Positions 33,339 to 41,898 of a stretch of 64,000 bases of DNA are shown here, piece after piece (within the stretch, counting starts at the first letter, position 1; each line of letters opens with the position of its first letter). The notes under the pieces were generated by a model. The model was not told where the DNA came from. It did no database searches and was given only the letters and a program-made list of their open reading frames with translations. Made by a program: the position numbers and the translations under genes. The DNA comes from Firmicutes bacterium HGW-Firmicutes-9. GTDB lineage: Bacteria; Bacillota; Clostridia; Christensenellales; CAG-138. The stretch lies in the NCBI GenBank assembly GCA_002841395.1, contig PGZM01000006.1:113501-177500 (forward strand). Direction: 5' to 3'.

Positions 33339-34085
33339 ATGAAACGAGTATTAGGCAGCATTCGCCGCGCGGACGAGCGGTATCACATGATTGAAGACGG
33401 GGACAAGGTTTGCATCGGCGTCTCCGGCGGCAAGGATTCCCTGTTGTTGATGGAGGCGATGAAGCTCTATCAGCGGTTTTCGTATACGAAGTTTGAGGTC
33501 ATCGCCGTCATGCTCGACCTCGGGCTCAAGCAGCAGGATGTTTCGAAGATTCAGGCGTTTGCGGAGAAGGTCGGCATCGACTTTGAGGTCGTGTATACCG
33601 ACATTGGCAAGGTCGTGTTTGAATACCGCGACGAGCGGAGCCCCTGCGCGCTCTGCGCAAAGCTTCGCCGCGGTGCGCTGAACACATACGCCGTCGAGCA
33701 CGGCTGCAACAAGGTAGCACTCGGGCACAATCGCGACGACGTGATCCAGACGTTCTTCATGAGCATGCTCTACGAGGGCAGGATCAACACGTTTGCGCCC
33801 GTGACGTATCTTTCCCGCCGGGATGTGACGGTCATCCGCCCGCTGATCTTTTTGCCGGAGAAGCACGCGCTCTCCGTCGCCAGGTCGCACGAGTTGCCGA
33901 TTTTGCCGGCGAACTGCGACATCGCGGGGCACACCAAGCGCGAGGAGGCAAAGCAGCTGGTCAAGCACATGACGAGTCTGGTGCCGGATTTTGAGGAGAA
34001 GTTCATGCACGCGCTCTCGACCACGGAAACGTATGGACTGTGGGACCGGATGCGCGTAAAAGGCGACGAGAGTCACAAGCGATAA
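33339..34085 (+). CDS. ttcA: tRNA 2-thiolation PP-loop protein, TtcA family
   Basis: A 248-residue enzyme of the TtcA/TtuA group that adds sulfur to tRNA (C32 in the best-known member). The ATP-binding PP-loop SGGKDS is at residues 29-34. Cys103 and Cys106 (PCALC) and Cys193 (ANCD) correspond to the iron-sulfur cluster ligands. GHNRDDVIQTFFMSMLYEGRINTFAP is the second family signature. It is slightly shorter than E. coli TtcA, lacking part of the N-terminus. It lies behind its own promoter and probably has a leaderless message; a terminator follows directly. Confidence 0.88.
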   Translation: MKRVLGSIRRADERYHMIEDGDKVCIGVSGGKDSLLLMEAMKLYQRFSYTKFEVIAVMLDLGLKQQDVSKIQAFAEKVGIDFEVVYTDIGKVVFEYRDERSPCALCAKLRRGALNTYAVEHGCNKVALGHNRDDVIQTFFMSMLYEGRINTFAPVTYLSRRDVTVIRPLIFLPEKHALSVARSHELPILPANCDIAGHTKREEAKQLVKHMTSLVPDFEEKFMHALSTTETYGLWDRMRVKGDESHKR

Positions 34086-34092
34086 CAGAAAG

Positions 34093-34114
34093 CGCCCCGA
34101 TGGGGCGTTTTTTT
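34093..34114 (+). terminator. Terminator of ttcA
   Basis: A six-bp stem cgcccc/ggggcg around a three-base loop, followed by seven T, starting 8 bp after the stop codon. Confidence 0.85.
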
Positions 34115-34243
34115 GTGTCGCGAATGAAGAAAATAGTGAAAAATTTTTAAATGCGCGACAGACGCTGTTCTTATAGACAGTCAGGAACAGAATAATTATA
34201 ATAGAAACAGTATTCGATCACTTGTGTTGAAAAGGGATTCGCT

Positions 34244-34765
34244 ATGGATCAGACATCAACGACACAATCGTTACCGAGCACACCAAAAAGCAAAAGACAG
34301 CTGATTGAAGCACTGGTGTATGTGCTGCTTGGCTTGCTTGCGCTCGCGTTTGTGATTTTGCAGCTTACTGCAAACCAGAAATACGCTGCTGAGTTGACCG
34401 AGAAGCTGCAAGGGGAAACCTTTGTTCTGCAACGATGGGATATGTCTGCCTCCGGCATGCTGTATACGCGGAATAATATGGTAATGCTGCTGGAGGATGG
34501 AATCGCCGTTAAGATATACCTCGATAGTGTGAAAGATACATATGCCAGCGATAATAATGAGAACTCAACGCGCAGCCAGTTGCAAGAGACAAGCACTCAC
34601 AACGAAGAAGCAGCAACATGGAGCGTACGCGTATCGATCTTCAACCGCATCACCATCAAAGTCGGAGAGACCAGATTTGTCGTTCATCAAGATAAATTCG
34701 GCATGATCGACTACCTGATCGAAGACGGATATAAGATTTACTATAAACGTCCTACGTTTGATTAA
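34244..34765 (+). CDS. Hypothetical single-pass membrane protein
   Basis: A 173-residue protein with a polar, Ser/Thr-rich N-terminus, one transmembrane helix (about 24-44, LVYVLLGLLALAFVILQL) and a soluble part of about 125 residues outside or inside the cell. The soluble part has alternating strand-like segments (FVLQRWDMSASGMLY, WSVRVSIFNRITIKVGETRFVVHQ). I do not recognise the family. AAAGGGA precedes the ATG. Base composition is a little more AT-rich than the core genes, so it may be accessory. Confidence 0.65.
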   Translation: MDQTSTTQSLPSTPKSKRQLIEALVYVLLGLLALAFVILQLTANQKYAAELTEKLQGETFVLQRWDMSASGMLYTRNNMVMLLEDGIAVKIYLDSVKDTYASDNNENSTRSQLQETSTHNEEAATWSVRVSIFNRITIKVGETRFVVHQDKFGMIDYLIEDGYKIYYKRPTFD

Positions 34766-34801
34766 ACTACGATTGAATATGCTGCAAAAAAACAACACCA
34801 C

Positions 34802-34827
34802 AAAAAAGAACCGCCGATCGGCGGTTC
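34802..34827. terminator. Hairpin copy 1 (20-bp perfect palindrome with A6 flank)
   Basis: gaaccgccgatcggcggttc (34808-34827) is a perfect palindrome preceded by A6. It follows the plus-strand gene 34244-34765. On the minus strand the A6 becomes a T-tract, so by form it is a better minus-strand terminator. It is almost identical to the copy at 35208-35233. Confidence 0.65.
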
Positions 34828-35207
34828 AGTTATTTTCGTATGAATGTTTACAACCAGAGAACCCGCAACTGGTTATCTCTGGGCTCCAATTGCCCTCTAC
34901 AACTAGCCACGGGTTCACAAAAATTCTATTACGTAATAAGCATGTTGTCAATGAAAAAGATCAAACTTGGCTTAAACTATCCCGGCTCCAATCGCCATCG
35001 AGCGTCAAGTATGATCTTATTGTGATTATATAACCAAGCAAAGACATTTTCAATATTCTAAATGAGAAAGACACTGCCATTAAAGACAAGTAGGCGTCTT
35101 ATGCCTACGGCCAATAATAGAAATGTCTTTCGATTAATAATGCCATTCCATGACAGAAATAAATAGTCAGGTATTTTTAAATGTTGCATCAGAAATTTGT
35201 TAGAGAT

Positions 35208-35233
35208 AAAAAAGAACCGCCAATCGGCGGTTC
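35208..35233 (-). terminator. Hairpin copy 2: terminator of rpsF-ssb-rpsR
   Basis: gaaccgccaatcggcggttc (35214-35233), with a six-base A-tract that becomes T6 on the minus strand, lies 54 bp past the rpsR stop. It differs from copy 1 at one central base. Confidence 0.85.
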
Positions 35234-35286
35234 TGATTCTGCTAAGTCCTTTAGGATTTGGTGTGCTATTTGTTTGCTTTTGTCGC

Positions 35287-35529
35287 TTAGTCCGCCACGT
35301 AGGGCAGAAGGGCGACGATGCGCGCGCGCTTGATGGCAATAGCAAGGTCACGCTGATGCTTGGCGCACATGCCCGACATACGACGGGGCATGATCTTGCC
35401 GCGCTCGGTCACAAACTTTTCAAGGGTACGAATATCCTTGTAGTCGATGCTGGCGGTTTTATCAGCGCAGAACTTGCAAACCTTGCGGCGGCCACGCTTC
35501 ATACGGGGACGCATTTTACGGTCTTCCAT
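35287..35529 (-). CDS. rpsR: 30S ribosomal protein S18
   Basis: An 80-residue S18 starting [16 protein letters not shown]. It has the conserved core [49 protein letters not shown]. Four potential metal ligands (CKFC, C and H in MCAKH) put it in the zinc-binding C+ class. GGAGG eight bases upstream of Met at 35529 chooses this start; the frame is open five codons further to a TTG. Last gene of the rpsF-ssb-rpsR operon. Confidence 0.97.
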   Translation of the reverse strand: MEDRKMRPRMKRGRRKVCKFCADKTASIDYKDIRTLEKFVTERGKIMPRRMSGMCAKHQRDLAIAIKRARIVALLPYVAD

Positions 35530-35577
35530 GTTGCAAGCCTCCAATTCGAAAATTTTGTTGCGGTTTACCCGCAGTTG

Positions 35578-35991
35578 TTAAAACGGGATGTCGTCGGACT
35601 GGATGTCAGTAAACCCGGCCATATCCTGCGCATTGTCTGCGCGATTGGAGGGCGCGGCTCCATCATCCTGCTGCTTGGGCGAGAGGAACTCGACTTCGTC
35701 CGCCTGCACGTCGAGAGACATGCGCGTCGTGCCGTCCTTTGCCTCGTAGGTGCGCGCCTGGAGTTCGCCGATGACGGCGACCTTGCGGCCCTTGCTGAGG
35801 TATCGGGCGCACGTTTCGCCTAGCTGACGCCAGGCGTTGATGCGGAAGAAATCCGTCGGGCGCTCGCCGCCCGAACCGCTGGCGAACCGGCGGTTTACTG
35901 CGATGGTGAAGGAGCAAACGGTGACACCGTTGGGCGTAGAACGCACTTCCGGGTCATGCGTCAGGTTTCCGATGAGAGTGATTTTATTCAT
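35578..35991 (-). CDS. ssb: Single-stranded DNA-binding protein
   Basis: A 137-residue SSB with the OB-fold opening MNKITLIGNLTHDPEVRSTPNGVTVCSFTIAVNRR, the FFRINAWRQLGETCARYLSKGRKVAVIGELQARTYEAKDG core and a C-terminal tail ending DDIPF, the acidic tip that binds partner proteins. The linker is short (about 25 residues). It protects single-stranded DNA during replication and repair. It sits between rpsF and rpsR as in most Firmicutes. Confidence 0.97.
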   Translation of the reverse strand: MNKITLIGNLTHDPEVRSTPNGVTVCSFTIAVNRRFASGSGGERPTDFFRINAWRQLGETCARYLSKGRKVAVIGELQARTYEAKDGTTRMSLDVQADEVEFLSPKQQDDGAAPSNRADNAQDMAGFTDIQSDDIPF

Positions 35992-36024
35992 GCTTCATCC
36001 ATCCTTTCGGCACTGCTCTGTTCG

Positions 36025-36312
36025 TTACTCGCCTTTGCGGGTCACGAGATAGCGGAGAATCGCTTCGTCGTTCTTGAAGTTACGCTCGAGTTCTTTGGGA
36101 ACTTCCGGCGCACACGTAAACGACATCAAAACGTAGTAGCCCTCGGTCTTGTAATCGATCGGGTACGCAAGACGCTTCTTGCCCCATTCGTCGACCGCAG
36201 TCACTTCACCGCCGTTGGTTGCGATAATCCCTTTGAACTTTTCGACGGATGCTTTCATCGCTTCCTCGTCCAGCGTGGGTACGATGATGTAAAGAACTTC
36301 GTATTGATTCAT
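36025..36312 (-). CDS. rpsF: 30S ribosomal protein S6
   Basis: A 95-residue S6: MNQYEVLYIIVPTLDEEAMKASVEKFKGII, WGKKRLAYPIDYKTEGYYVLMSF and the C-terminal RNFKNDEAILRYLVTRKGE, all typical. It forms a dimer with S18 on the small subunit. GGAGGTGAA precedes the ATG. First gene of the operon; a promoter and a leader hairpin that could bind the S6-S18 complex lie just upstream. Confidence 0.97.
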   Translation of the reverse strand: MNQYEVLYIIVPTLDEEAMKASVEKFKGIIATNGGEVTAVDEWGKKRLAYPIDYKTEGYYVLMSFTCAPEVPKELERNFKNDEAILRYLVTRKGE

Positions 36313-36337
36313 TCATTTCACCTCCTTATGGTCTATT

Positions 36338-36360
36338 GGCCCGGCGTCACGGCGCCGAGC
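36338..36360 (-). promoter_or_regulatory. rpsF leader hairpin, possible S6-S18 binding site
   Basis: On the minus strand gctcggcg and cgccgggc form an 8-bp stem (one G-T pair) with loop ccgtga, between the promoter and the rpsF start. A hairpin with CCG in an unpaired position is the known mark of the S6-S18 autoregulatory leader; the match here is by eye. Confidence 0.45.
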
Positions 36361-36382
36361 AAGAAGGACGTTAGCGGAAGGT

Positions 36383-36411
36383 AGTGTATCACAAGAAAGC
36401 GTGATTTGCAA
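36383..36411 (-). promoter_or_regulatory. Promoter of rpsF-ssb-rpsR
   Basis: On the minus strand TTGCAA (36406-36411), a 17-bp spacer and TACACT (36383-36388), about 70 bp before rpsF. Confidence 0.7.
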
Positions 36412-36469
36412 GGAGTTTCGCAGGAAAAGGGCAATGTCCGGGGTTCTATTGCTTAAATTTCTTTACGAA

Positions 36470-36521
36470 GCTTTCTTTTAAAAGAAAGCGAAAGGAGGAC
36501 GGTATTCCGCCCTCCTTTTTG
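36470..36521 (-). terminator. Terminator hairpins after ileS
   Basis: The arms aaaggagg (36491-36498) and cctccttt (36511-36518) form a stem just past the ileS stop. Beyond it gctttcttttaaaagaaagc (36470-36489) is a perfect 20-bp palindrome. The pair probably ends ileS transcription on the minus strand. Confidence 0.65.
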
Positions 36522-36522
36522 T

Positions 36523-39500
36523 TTACCGTTTCTCCACGCCGAGTGTGACGGCTTCTTTGTTGACGTCCCACTCTTTTGTGTAGCCTATCGCGCCCTTGCT
36601 CAGTGCAACGCCCAGCGTTTCGGAGAGAATCTCGTCTCCGAAGCGGGAGAAGATCTCCTCGATCTTCGCGCTGCCGTCATAGGAGAGCGCGATGTGGTCG
36701 CTGACCTCGAAGCCCGCCTCTTTGCGCATGGTCTGCACCTTACTGATCAGCTCGCGGACGAATCCTTCGTCGATCAGCTCCTGCGTGAGCTTGGTATCGA
36801 GCACCACGATGGTGTCGTTGTCGGTCGCCGCGACAAAGCCGTCGGTCTTGCCGGTGGAGACGAGCACGTCCTCGGGCGCAAGTACCACGTAGACTTCCTC
36901 GATGGTGACTTCGTAGTTCTTACCTGCGGCGTGCGATTTCACGACGAGGTTGCCGACGCCGGCTTCCGCAAGGTGCGCGCCGATCTTCGGCAGGATCTTG
37001 CCGTAGCGCGGCCCAAGCGTCTTGAGCTGCGGCTTGACCTGATAGCTCAGGAACCCGGACGCGTCGTTGACGAACTCCGCCTTCTTGACGTTGAGCTCCT
37101 CGGTGACGATCTTCACGTAGTGCTCGTTCATAGGTTCGCCCTGGATGTACATCAGCGCGAGCGGCTGGCGGGTCTTGACGTTGCCGTCGTTGCGTGCCGC
37201 ACGGCCGAGGGTGACGATGTCGAGCACGCGCGCCATGTTCGCTTCCAGATCCGCGTCGATTCTGCTCTCGTCCGCTTCCGGATAGTCGCAGAAATGCACG
37301 CTCTCGGGTGCGTTTTTGTCTACCGTGCGCACGAGGTTTTGATAGATCTCCTCGGTCATAAACGGCAAAAACGGTGCGGTCAAGAACGTCAGCGTCTTGA
37401 GCGTGGTGAAGAGCGTCATGTAAGCGGCTTTCTTATCCTCGGTCATCTCGCTGCCCCAGTAACGCTCGCGGCAGCGGCGGACGTACCAGTTAGAAAGCTC
37501 GTCCGAGAATGCCTGCAGCGCTCTGCCGCCTTCGGTGATGCGGAGCTTGTCGAGGTTGCCGTCCACGGTCTTGACCAGCGTATTCAGCCGCGAGAGCACC
37601 CAGCGGTCCATCTCGGAGAGCTGGCAGTCTTCAAGCTTATACTGCGTGGGATCGAACTTGTCGATCTCCGCGTAGAGGATGTAGAACGCATAGGTGTTCC
37701 AGAAGGTGCCGATGAATTTTCTCTGCGCCTCGCTGACCGCCTCCGCCGAGAAGCGACTGGGCAGCCACGGCATGGAGCCGGTGTAGAAATACCAGCGCAC
37801 GGCGTCCGCGCCCTGTGCATCCAGCACCGTCCACGGATCGACGACGTTGCCGAGGTGCTTGCTCATCTTGCGGCCTTCCATGTCCTGCACGTGTCCCATG
37901 ACGATGCAGTTCTGGAACGCAGCCTCGTCAAAGAGGCACGTGGAGATGGCGAGCAGCGAATAGAACCAGCCGCGCGTCTGGTCGATGGCTTCGCTGATGA
38001 ACTGCGCGGGATAGCGCCGCTCGAACTCCTCTTTGTTTTCAAATGGATAGTGCCACTGCGCAAAAGGCATGGCGCCGCTGTCAAACCAGCAGTCAATGAC
38101 CACCGGCTCGCGCTTGATGGTCTTGCCGCACTTTTCGCAGGGGAAGGTGACTTCGTCGATGTAGGGCTTGTGCAGCTCGATGTCGGGAGACACCGAAGGA
38201 TTCAGCTGCTGCAGCTCCTCGCGGGAACCGACGACGTGCACATGCCCGCATTCGCACATCCAGACTGGCAGTGGCGTGCCCCAATAGCGCTCACGCGAGA
38301 CGCCCCAGTCGATGACGTTTTCGAGGAAGTTGCCCATGCGGCCTTCCTTGATGGTCTCGGGAATCCAGTTGACGCTGCGGTTGAAGGCGATAAGCTTTTC
38401 CTTGACCGCGGTCATCTTGATAAACCAGCTCTCTCTGGCGTAGTAGATCAGCGGGGTGTCGCAACGCCAGCAGTAGGGATAACTGTGCTCAAACGACAGC
38501 GCGGCAAAGAGCTTGTTGCTCGCCTTTAGCGCGTCGAGAATGGGCTTGTCCGCGTCTTTAACAAACAGGCCGTCCCAGGGCGTGCCGCCGATCATGTGAC
38601 CGCTGGCGTTGACCAGCTGCACGAACGGCAGGTCCCACTTTTTACCCACGCGGGAGTCGTCTTCGCCGAACGCGGGCGCGATGTGGACGACGCCGGTACC
38701 GTCTTCGAGCGAGACGTATTCGTCTGCAACAACGCGATAGCCCTTTTTGTTGCCGAAATTCACGGGCAGCTCAAACAGCGGCTCGTATTCCGTACCGACG
38801 AGGTCGGCGCCCTTGCAGGTGGAGATGATCTCGGCATTTTCGCCAAGCACGTTCTTCACCAGCGCTTCGGCGAGGATGTAGGTTTCGCCATTGTGCTTCG
38901 CGGTGGCGTAGGTCTCCTTTGCGTTGACGCAGAGGGCGACGTTGCTCGGCAGCGTCCAGGGCGTGGTCGTCCACGCGAGAATCGCCACGGAAGGATCGTC
39001 CTTTAGGAAGAACTTCGCGATGGCGGAGGTGTCCTTGACGTCCTTATACCCTTGAGCGACTTCGTGACTGCTGAGCGCGGTTCCGCAGCGCGGGCAATAC
39101 GGTACGATCTTGTGCCCTTTGTAGAGAAGGCCTTTCTCGTGGATCGTCTTGAGCGCCCACCAGATGCTCTCGATGTAGTTGTTGTCATAGGTGATGTACG
39201 GGTCTTCCATATCCGCCCAGAAACCGACGCGATCGGACATGGTTTCCCAGTCGGTCTTATATTTCCAGACCGACTTTTTGCATTCCTTGATGAACGGCTC
39301 GATGCCATAGGCTTCGATCTGCTCTTTGCCGTCGAGGCCGAGGTGCTTTTCGACCTCGATTTCAACCGGAAGGCCGTGGGTATCCCAGCCGGCTTTGCGC
39401 AGCACGTCGAATCCCTTCATGGTTTTATAGCGCGGGATGATATCCTTGATCGAGCGCGTGAGCACATGGCCGATGTGCGGCTTTCCGTTTGCCGTCGGCG

Positions 39501-39639
39501 GGCCGTCGAAGAAGGTATAGGGCTTTGCGCCTTTGCGTAAGCGCACGCTCTTTTGGAAGATCTGCTTCTCCTTCCAAAACGCGAGCACTTCTTTCTCGCG
39601 CGGAACGAAATTCAGTTCGCTCGATACTTTTTTGTACAT
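36523..39639 (-). CDS. ileS: Isoleucyl-tRNA synthetase
   Basis: A 1038-residue class I synthetase that charges tRNA-Ile. HIGH is at residues 55-58 (NGKPHIGHVL) and KMSKH at about 590. The editing domain lies between (TTPWTLPSNVALCV). The KMSKH form, the length and the lack of a C-terminal four-cysteine zinc finger suggest the type-2 (eukaryote-like) enzyme, which is generally less sensitive to mupirocin; this is inference. The start at 39639 has AAGGAG upstream; the longer open frame runs into the T-box leader. Expression is controlled by that leader. Confidence 0.97.
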   Translation of the reverse strand: MYKKVSSELNFVPREKEVLAFWKEKQIFQKSVRLRKGAKPYTFFDGPPTANGKPHIGHVLTRSIKDIIPRYKTMKGFDVLRKAGWDTHGLPVEIEVEKHLGLDGKEQIEAYGIEPFIKECKKSVWKYKTDWETMSDRVGFWADMEDPYITYDNNYIESIWWALKTIHEKGLLYKGHKIVPYCPRCGTALSSHEVAQGYKDVKDTSAIAKFFLKDDPSVAILAWTTTPWTLPSNVALCVNAKETYATAKHNGETYILAEALVKNVLGENAEIISTCKGADLVGTEYEPLFELPVNFGNKKGYRVVADEYVSLEDGTGVVHIAPAFGEDDSRVGKKWDLPFVQLVNASGHMIGGTPWDGLFVKDADKPILDALKASNKLFAALSFEHSYPYCWRCDTPLIYYARESWFIKMTAVKEKLIAFNRSVNWIPETIKEGRMGNFLENVIDWGVSRERYWGTPLPVWMCECGHVHVVGSREELQQLNPSVSPDIELHKPYIDEVTFPCEKCGKTIKREPVVIDCWFDSGAMPFAQWHYPFENKEEFERRYPAQFISEAIDQTRGWFYSLLAISTCLFDEAAFQNCIVMGHVQDMEGRKMSKHLGNVVDPWTVLDAQGADAVRWYFYTGSMPWLPSRFSAEAVSEAQRKFIGTFWNTYAFYILYAEIDKFDPTQYKLEDCQLSEMDRWVLSRLNTLVKTVDGNLDKLRITEGGRALQAFSDELSNWYVRRCRERYWGSEMTEDKKAAYMTLFTTLKTLTFLTAPFLPFMTEEIYQNLVRTVDKNAPESVHFCDYPEADESRIDADLEANMARVLDIVTLGRAARNDGNVKTRQPLALMYIQGEPMNEHYVKIVTEELNVKKAEFVNDASGFLSYQVKPQLKTLGPRYGKILPKIGAHLAEAGVGNLVVKSHAAGKNYEVTIEEVYVVLAPEDVLVSTGKTDGFVAATDNDTIVVLDTKLTQELIDEGFVRELISKVQTMRKEAGFEVSDHIALSYDGSAKIEEIFSRFGDEILSETLGVALSKGAIGYTKEWDVNKEAVTLGVEKR

Positions 39640-39703
39640 TCGATTCGCTCTCCTTGTTCTGTGTGTCAGAAAATATTTAAAATCTTGTATCGCGGGAAAA
39701 CGG

Positions 39704-39971
39704 GTAAAAAAATAGCCCTCCGCCCCGAAAAGAGGGACGAAAAGCACGAAAATCCGGCTTTGCGCGGTACCACCCTGCTTGGCGACTGTCTGCCGCCCGC
39801 TCAAGACCCCTTAACGCGGGGTATACGTCGCGCGTTACTCGGCAGTTGCCTTTGGCGCGCGCGCTCACGGGTGATACCGAACGGTTCTTGTCCATTGCCG
39901 CCTTGCACCGTACGCGGCTCGCTCTTATGGACATGCAAGTAACCCGGACTGTCCCGATCATCGCTGTAATA
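39704..39971 (-). ncRNA. T-box leader of ileS
   Basis: On the minus strand the T-box core AGGGTGGTACCGCG is at 39763-39776. About 95 nt from the predicted transcript start, in the 3' side of Stem I, lies ggtATCacc (39873-39875), a good specifier codon for isoleucine. A terminator-like hairpin (gtccctc/gagggc, 39714-39738) with a seven-T tract follows the core. Uncharged tRNA-Ile would pair with ATC and with the T-box bulge, favouring the antiterminator and ileS expression. Confidence 0.92.
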
Positions 39972-39976
39972 GCAGA

Positions 39977-40005
39977 AGTATAGCGGGTTTTCTGCGGTTT
40001 GTAAA
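39977..40005 (-). promoter_or_regulatory. Promoter of the ileS T-box transcript
   Basis: On the minus strand TTTACA (40000-40005), a 17-bp spacer and TATACT (39977-39982). The expected start lies at about 39970, at the base of Stem I. Confidence 0.75.
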
Positions 40006-40077
40006 GAGCGCGCGGGGCAGAATAGACTGCATAAGCGCGCCTTTATGCGTTTTTCTGCCGAAAACCCCAGTTTTGCC

Positions 40078-40106
40078 TTAACAGACACGGAATTGTTTGA
40101 TATAAT
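40078..40106 (+). promoter_or_regulatory. Promoter of argS
   Basis: TTAACA (40078-40083), a 17-bp spacer and a perfect TATAAT (40101-40106), 60 bp before the argS start. Confidence 0.75.
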
Positions 40107-40166
40107 CATTCATTACGAAACGCAAGAACGGTGTGTTCGCACACAAGTATAGTAAGGAAATGACCG

Positions 40167-41858
40167 ATGGACTTTAAACAGGCAATTGCATCCGCCCTCG
40201 CAACCCCCGCGGCGCTGCCCGCGGAGGAACTGATCACTTGGCTCGAAACCCCTCCCACGCCGGAGATGGGAGACTACGCGTTCCCCTGCTTCAAACTCGC
40301 AAAGACACTCCGCAAAGCACCGCCGGTCATCGCGGGCGAGCTTGCGGCGGCAATCGTGCTGCCCGAAGGCGTGGCAAAAGCAACCGCGACGGGTGGATAC
40401 GTGAATTTTTACCTCGACAAAAGCGCGCAGGCAAAGGCTGTTCTTACCCGCGTGTTTGCCGAAGGCGCGCGCTACGGCGGCTCCGATTTGGGCGGCAAGC
40501 GCAACGTCTGCATCGACTATTCCTCGGTCAACATCGCAAAGCCGTTCCATATCGGGCATCTGCCCACAACGGTGATCGGCAGCGCGCTGTACCGCATTTA
40601 TAACCACCTCGGCTATACGTCCGTGGGCATCAACCACCTCGGCGACTGGGGCACCCAGTTCGGCAAGATGATCGTGGCCTACAAACTCTGGGGCGATCAT
40701 GATGTGATCGATCAGGGCGGTGTGGACGAGCTCGTGAAAATCTACGTGCGCTATCATCAGGAAGTGGAGAGCAATCCCTCTCTGGATGACGAAGCCCGCG
40801 CATGGTTCAAGCGTATTGAGGATGGAGACAAAGAGGCGCTGGAACTGTTTGACTGGTTTAAAAAGATCACGCTCAAAGAGGTCGAAGAAGTGTACGACAT
40901 TCTCGGCATCCACTTTGACAGCTATGCCGGCGAAAGTTTTTATAACGACAAGATGGGTCGCGTAGTAGACGAGCTGCGGGAAAAGAATCTCCTCAAGCTC
41001 GATCAGGGCGCGCAGATCGTCGATTTGGCGGACTACAAGATGCCGCCGTGCATCATCCTGCGCTCCGACGGCGCGACGCTCTACGCCACGCGCGATATCG
41101 CAGCCGCGCTCTACCGCAAGGACACCTACGATTTCGCGAAGTGCCTCTATGTGGTCGCGTATCAGCAGGATTTGCATTTCCGGCAGTGGTTCAAGGTTGT
41201 CGAGCTGATGGGTTACGACTGGGCGAAGGACCTCATCCACGTTTCCTTCGGCATGGTCAGCGGCACCGACGGCGCATTCTCCACCCGCAAGGGAAACATG
41301 GTCAAGCTCCGCGATGTGCTCTCCGCCGCCTGCGATAAGACATACGAGATCATCCGCGAAAAGAGCCCCGACCTCGAGGACAAAGAGACCATCGCCAAGC
41401 AGGTCGGCATCGGCGCGCTGATCTGGAACAGCCTCTACAACGGCCGCATCAAGGACGTTGTGTTCGACTGGGACGCGGTGTTGAATTTCGACGGCGAAAC
41501 AGGCCCGTACGCGCAGTATACCCACGCGCGCGCCTGCTCGGTTCTTCGGAAAGCGGACTACGCGCCCGCCGACGTGGATTATAGCCAGCTCACGGACGCG
41601 GAAGCCTCCGCCGTTATCTCTGCGATTGGTGCATTTCCGGATGCCGTCGTGGACGCGATGGAGAAGAACGAGCCGTATCTCGTCACCCGCGCGATCATCG
41701 CCATCTGCGCCGCGTTCAACAAGTTTTATTATGAACAGCGCATCATGGCGGACGTAGCCGCCGTGCGGCAGGCGCGCCTCGCGCTGACGGACGCTACGCG
41801 CCGGGTCATCGCCGTGGGTCTTGGACTCATCGGCATCGCCGCGCCGGAGCGCATGTAA
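40167..41858 (+). CDS. argS: Arginyl-tRNA synthetase
   Basis: A 563-residue class I synthetase. The HIGH motif (residues 128-131) is in NIAKPFHIGHLPTTVIG, preceded by the ArgRS signature VNIAKP. In place of KMSKS is TRKGNMVKLRDVL, as usual for ArgRS. The N-terminal tRNA-recognition domain (1-110) and C-terminal anticodon-binding domain (about 440-563, ending IGIAAPERM) are complete. AGTAAGGAA precedes the ATG. serS follows after 40 bp. Confidence 0.97.
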   Translation: MDFKQAIASALATPAALPAEELITWLETPPTPEMGDYAFPCFKLAKTLRKAPPVIAGELAAAIVLPEGVAKATATGGYVNFYLDKSAQAKAVLTRVFAEGARYGGSDLGGKRNVCIDYSSVNIAKPFHIGHLPTTVIGSALYRIYNHLGYTSVGINHLGDWGTQFGKMIVAYKLWGDHDVIDQGGVDELVKIYVRYHQEVESNPSLDDEARAWFKRIEDGDKEALELFDWFKKITLKEVEEVYDILGIHFDSYAGESFYNDKMGRVVDELREKNLLKLDQGAQIVDLADYKMPPCIILRSDGATLYATRDIAAALYRKDTYDFAKCLYVVAYQQDLHFRQWFKVVELMGYDWAKDLIHVSFGMVSGTDGAFSTRKGNMVKLRDVLSAACDKTYEIIREKSPDLEDKETIAKQVGIGALIWNSLYNGRIKDVVFDWDAVLNFDGETGPYAQYTHARACSVLRKADYAPADVDYSQLTDAEASAVISAIGAFPDAVVDAMEKNEPYLVTRAIIAICAAFNKFYYEQRIMADVAAVRQARLALTDATRRVIAVGLGLIGIAAPERM

Positions 41859-41898
41859 ATTCGAATACCATTTAGACGGATATATATAGGGGGATCGT

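Larger units (their letters stand above)
34766..35286. other. Non-coding, AT-rich region between two near-identical hairpins
   Basis: About 520 bp without a believable gene. It is bounded by two copies of an AAAAAAGAACCGCC...GGCGGTTC hairpin. Between them are an imperfect hairpin around 34855-34880, and a 10-bp inverted repeat (aaagacattt 35040-35049, aaatgtcttt 35121-35130) enclosing a smaller hairpin gtaggc/gcctac at 35090-35108. No start-with-RBS pairs were found. Confidence 0.5.

Noticed and set aside
34905..34935. A gggttcacaaaattct-like word that recalls a tRNA T-loop
   Set aside because: No anticodon arm or acceptor stem could be built around it.
34758..35033. Open frames in the gap after the small membrane gene
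   Set aside because: They start inside or just after a stop region, lack binding sites and overlap the hairpins; no protein pattern can be seen.
39640..39804. N-terminal extension of ileS
   Set aside because: The extra codons lie in the T-box terminator and linker region; AAGGAG before 39639 gives the true start.
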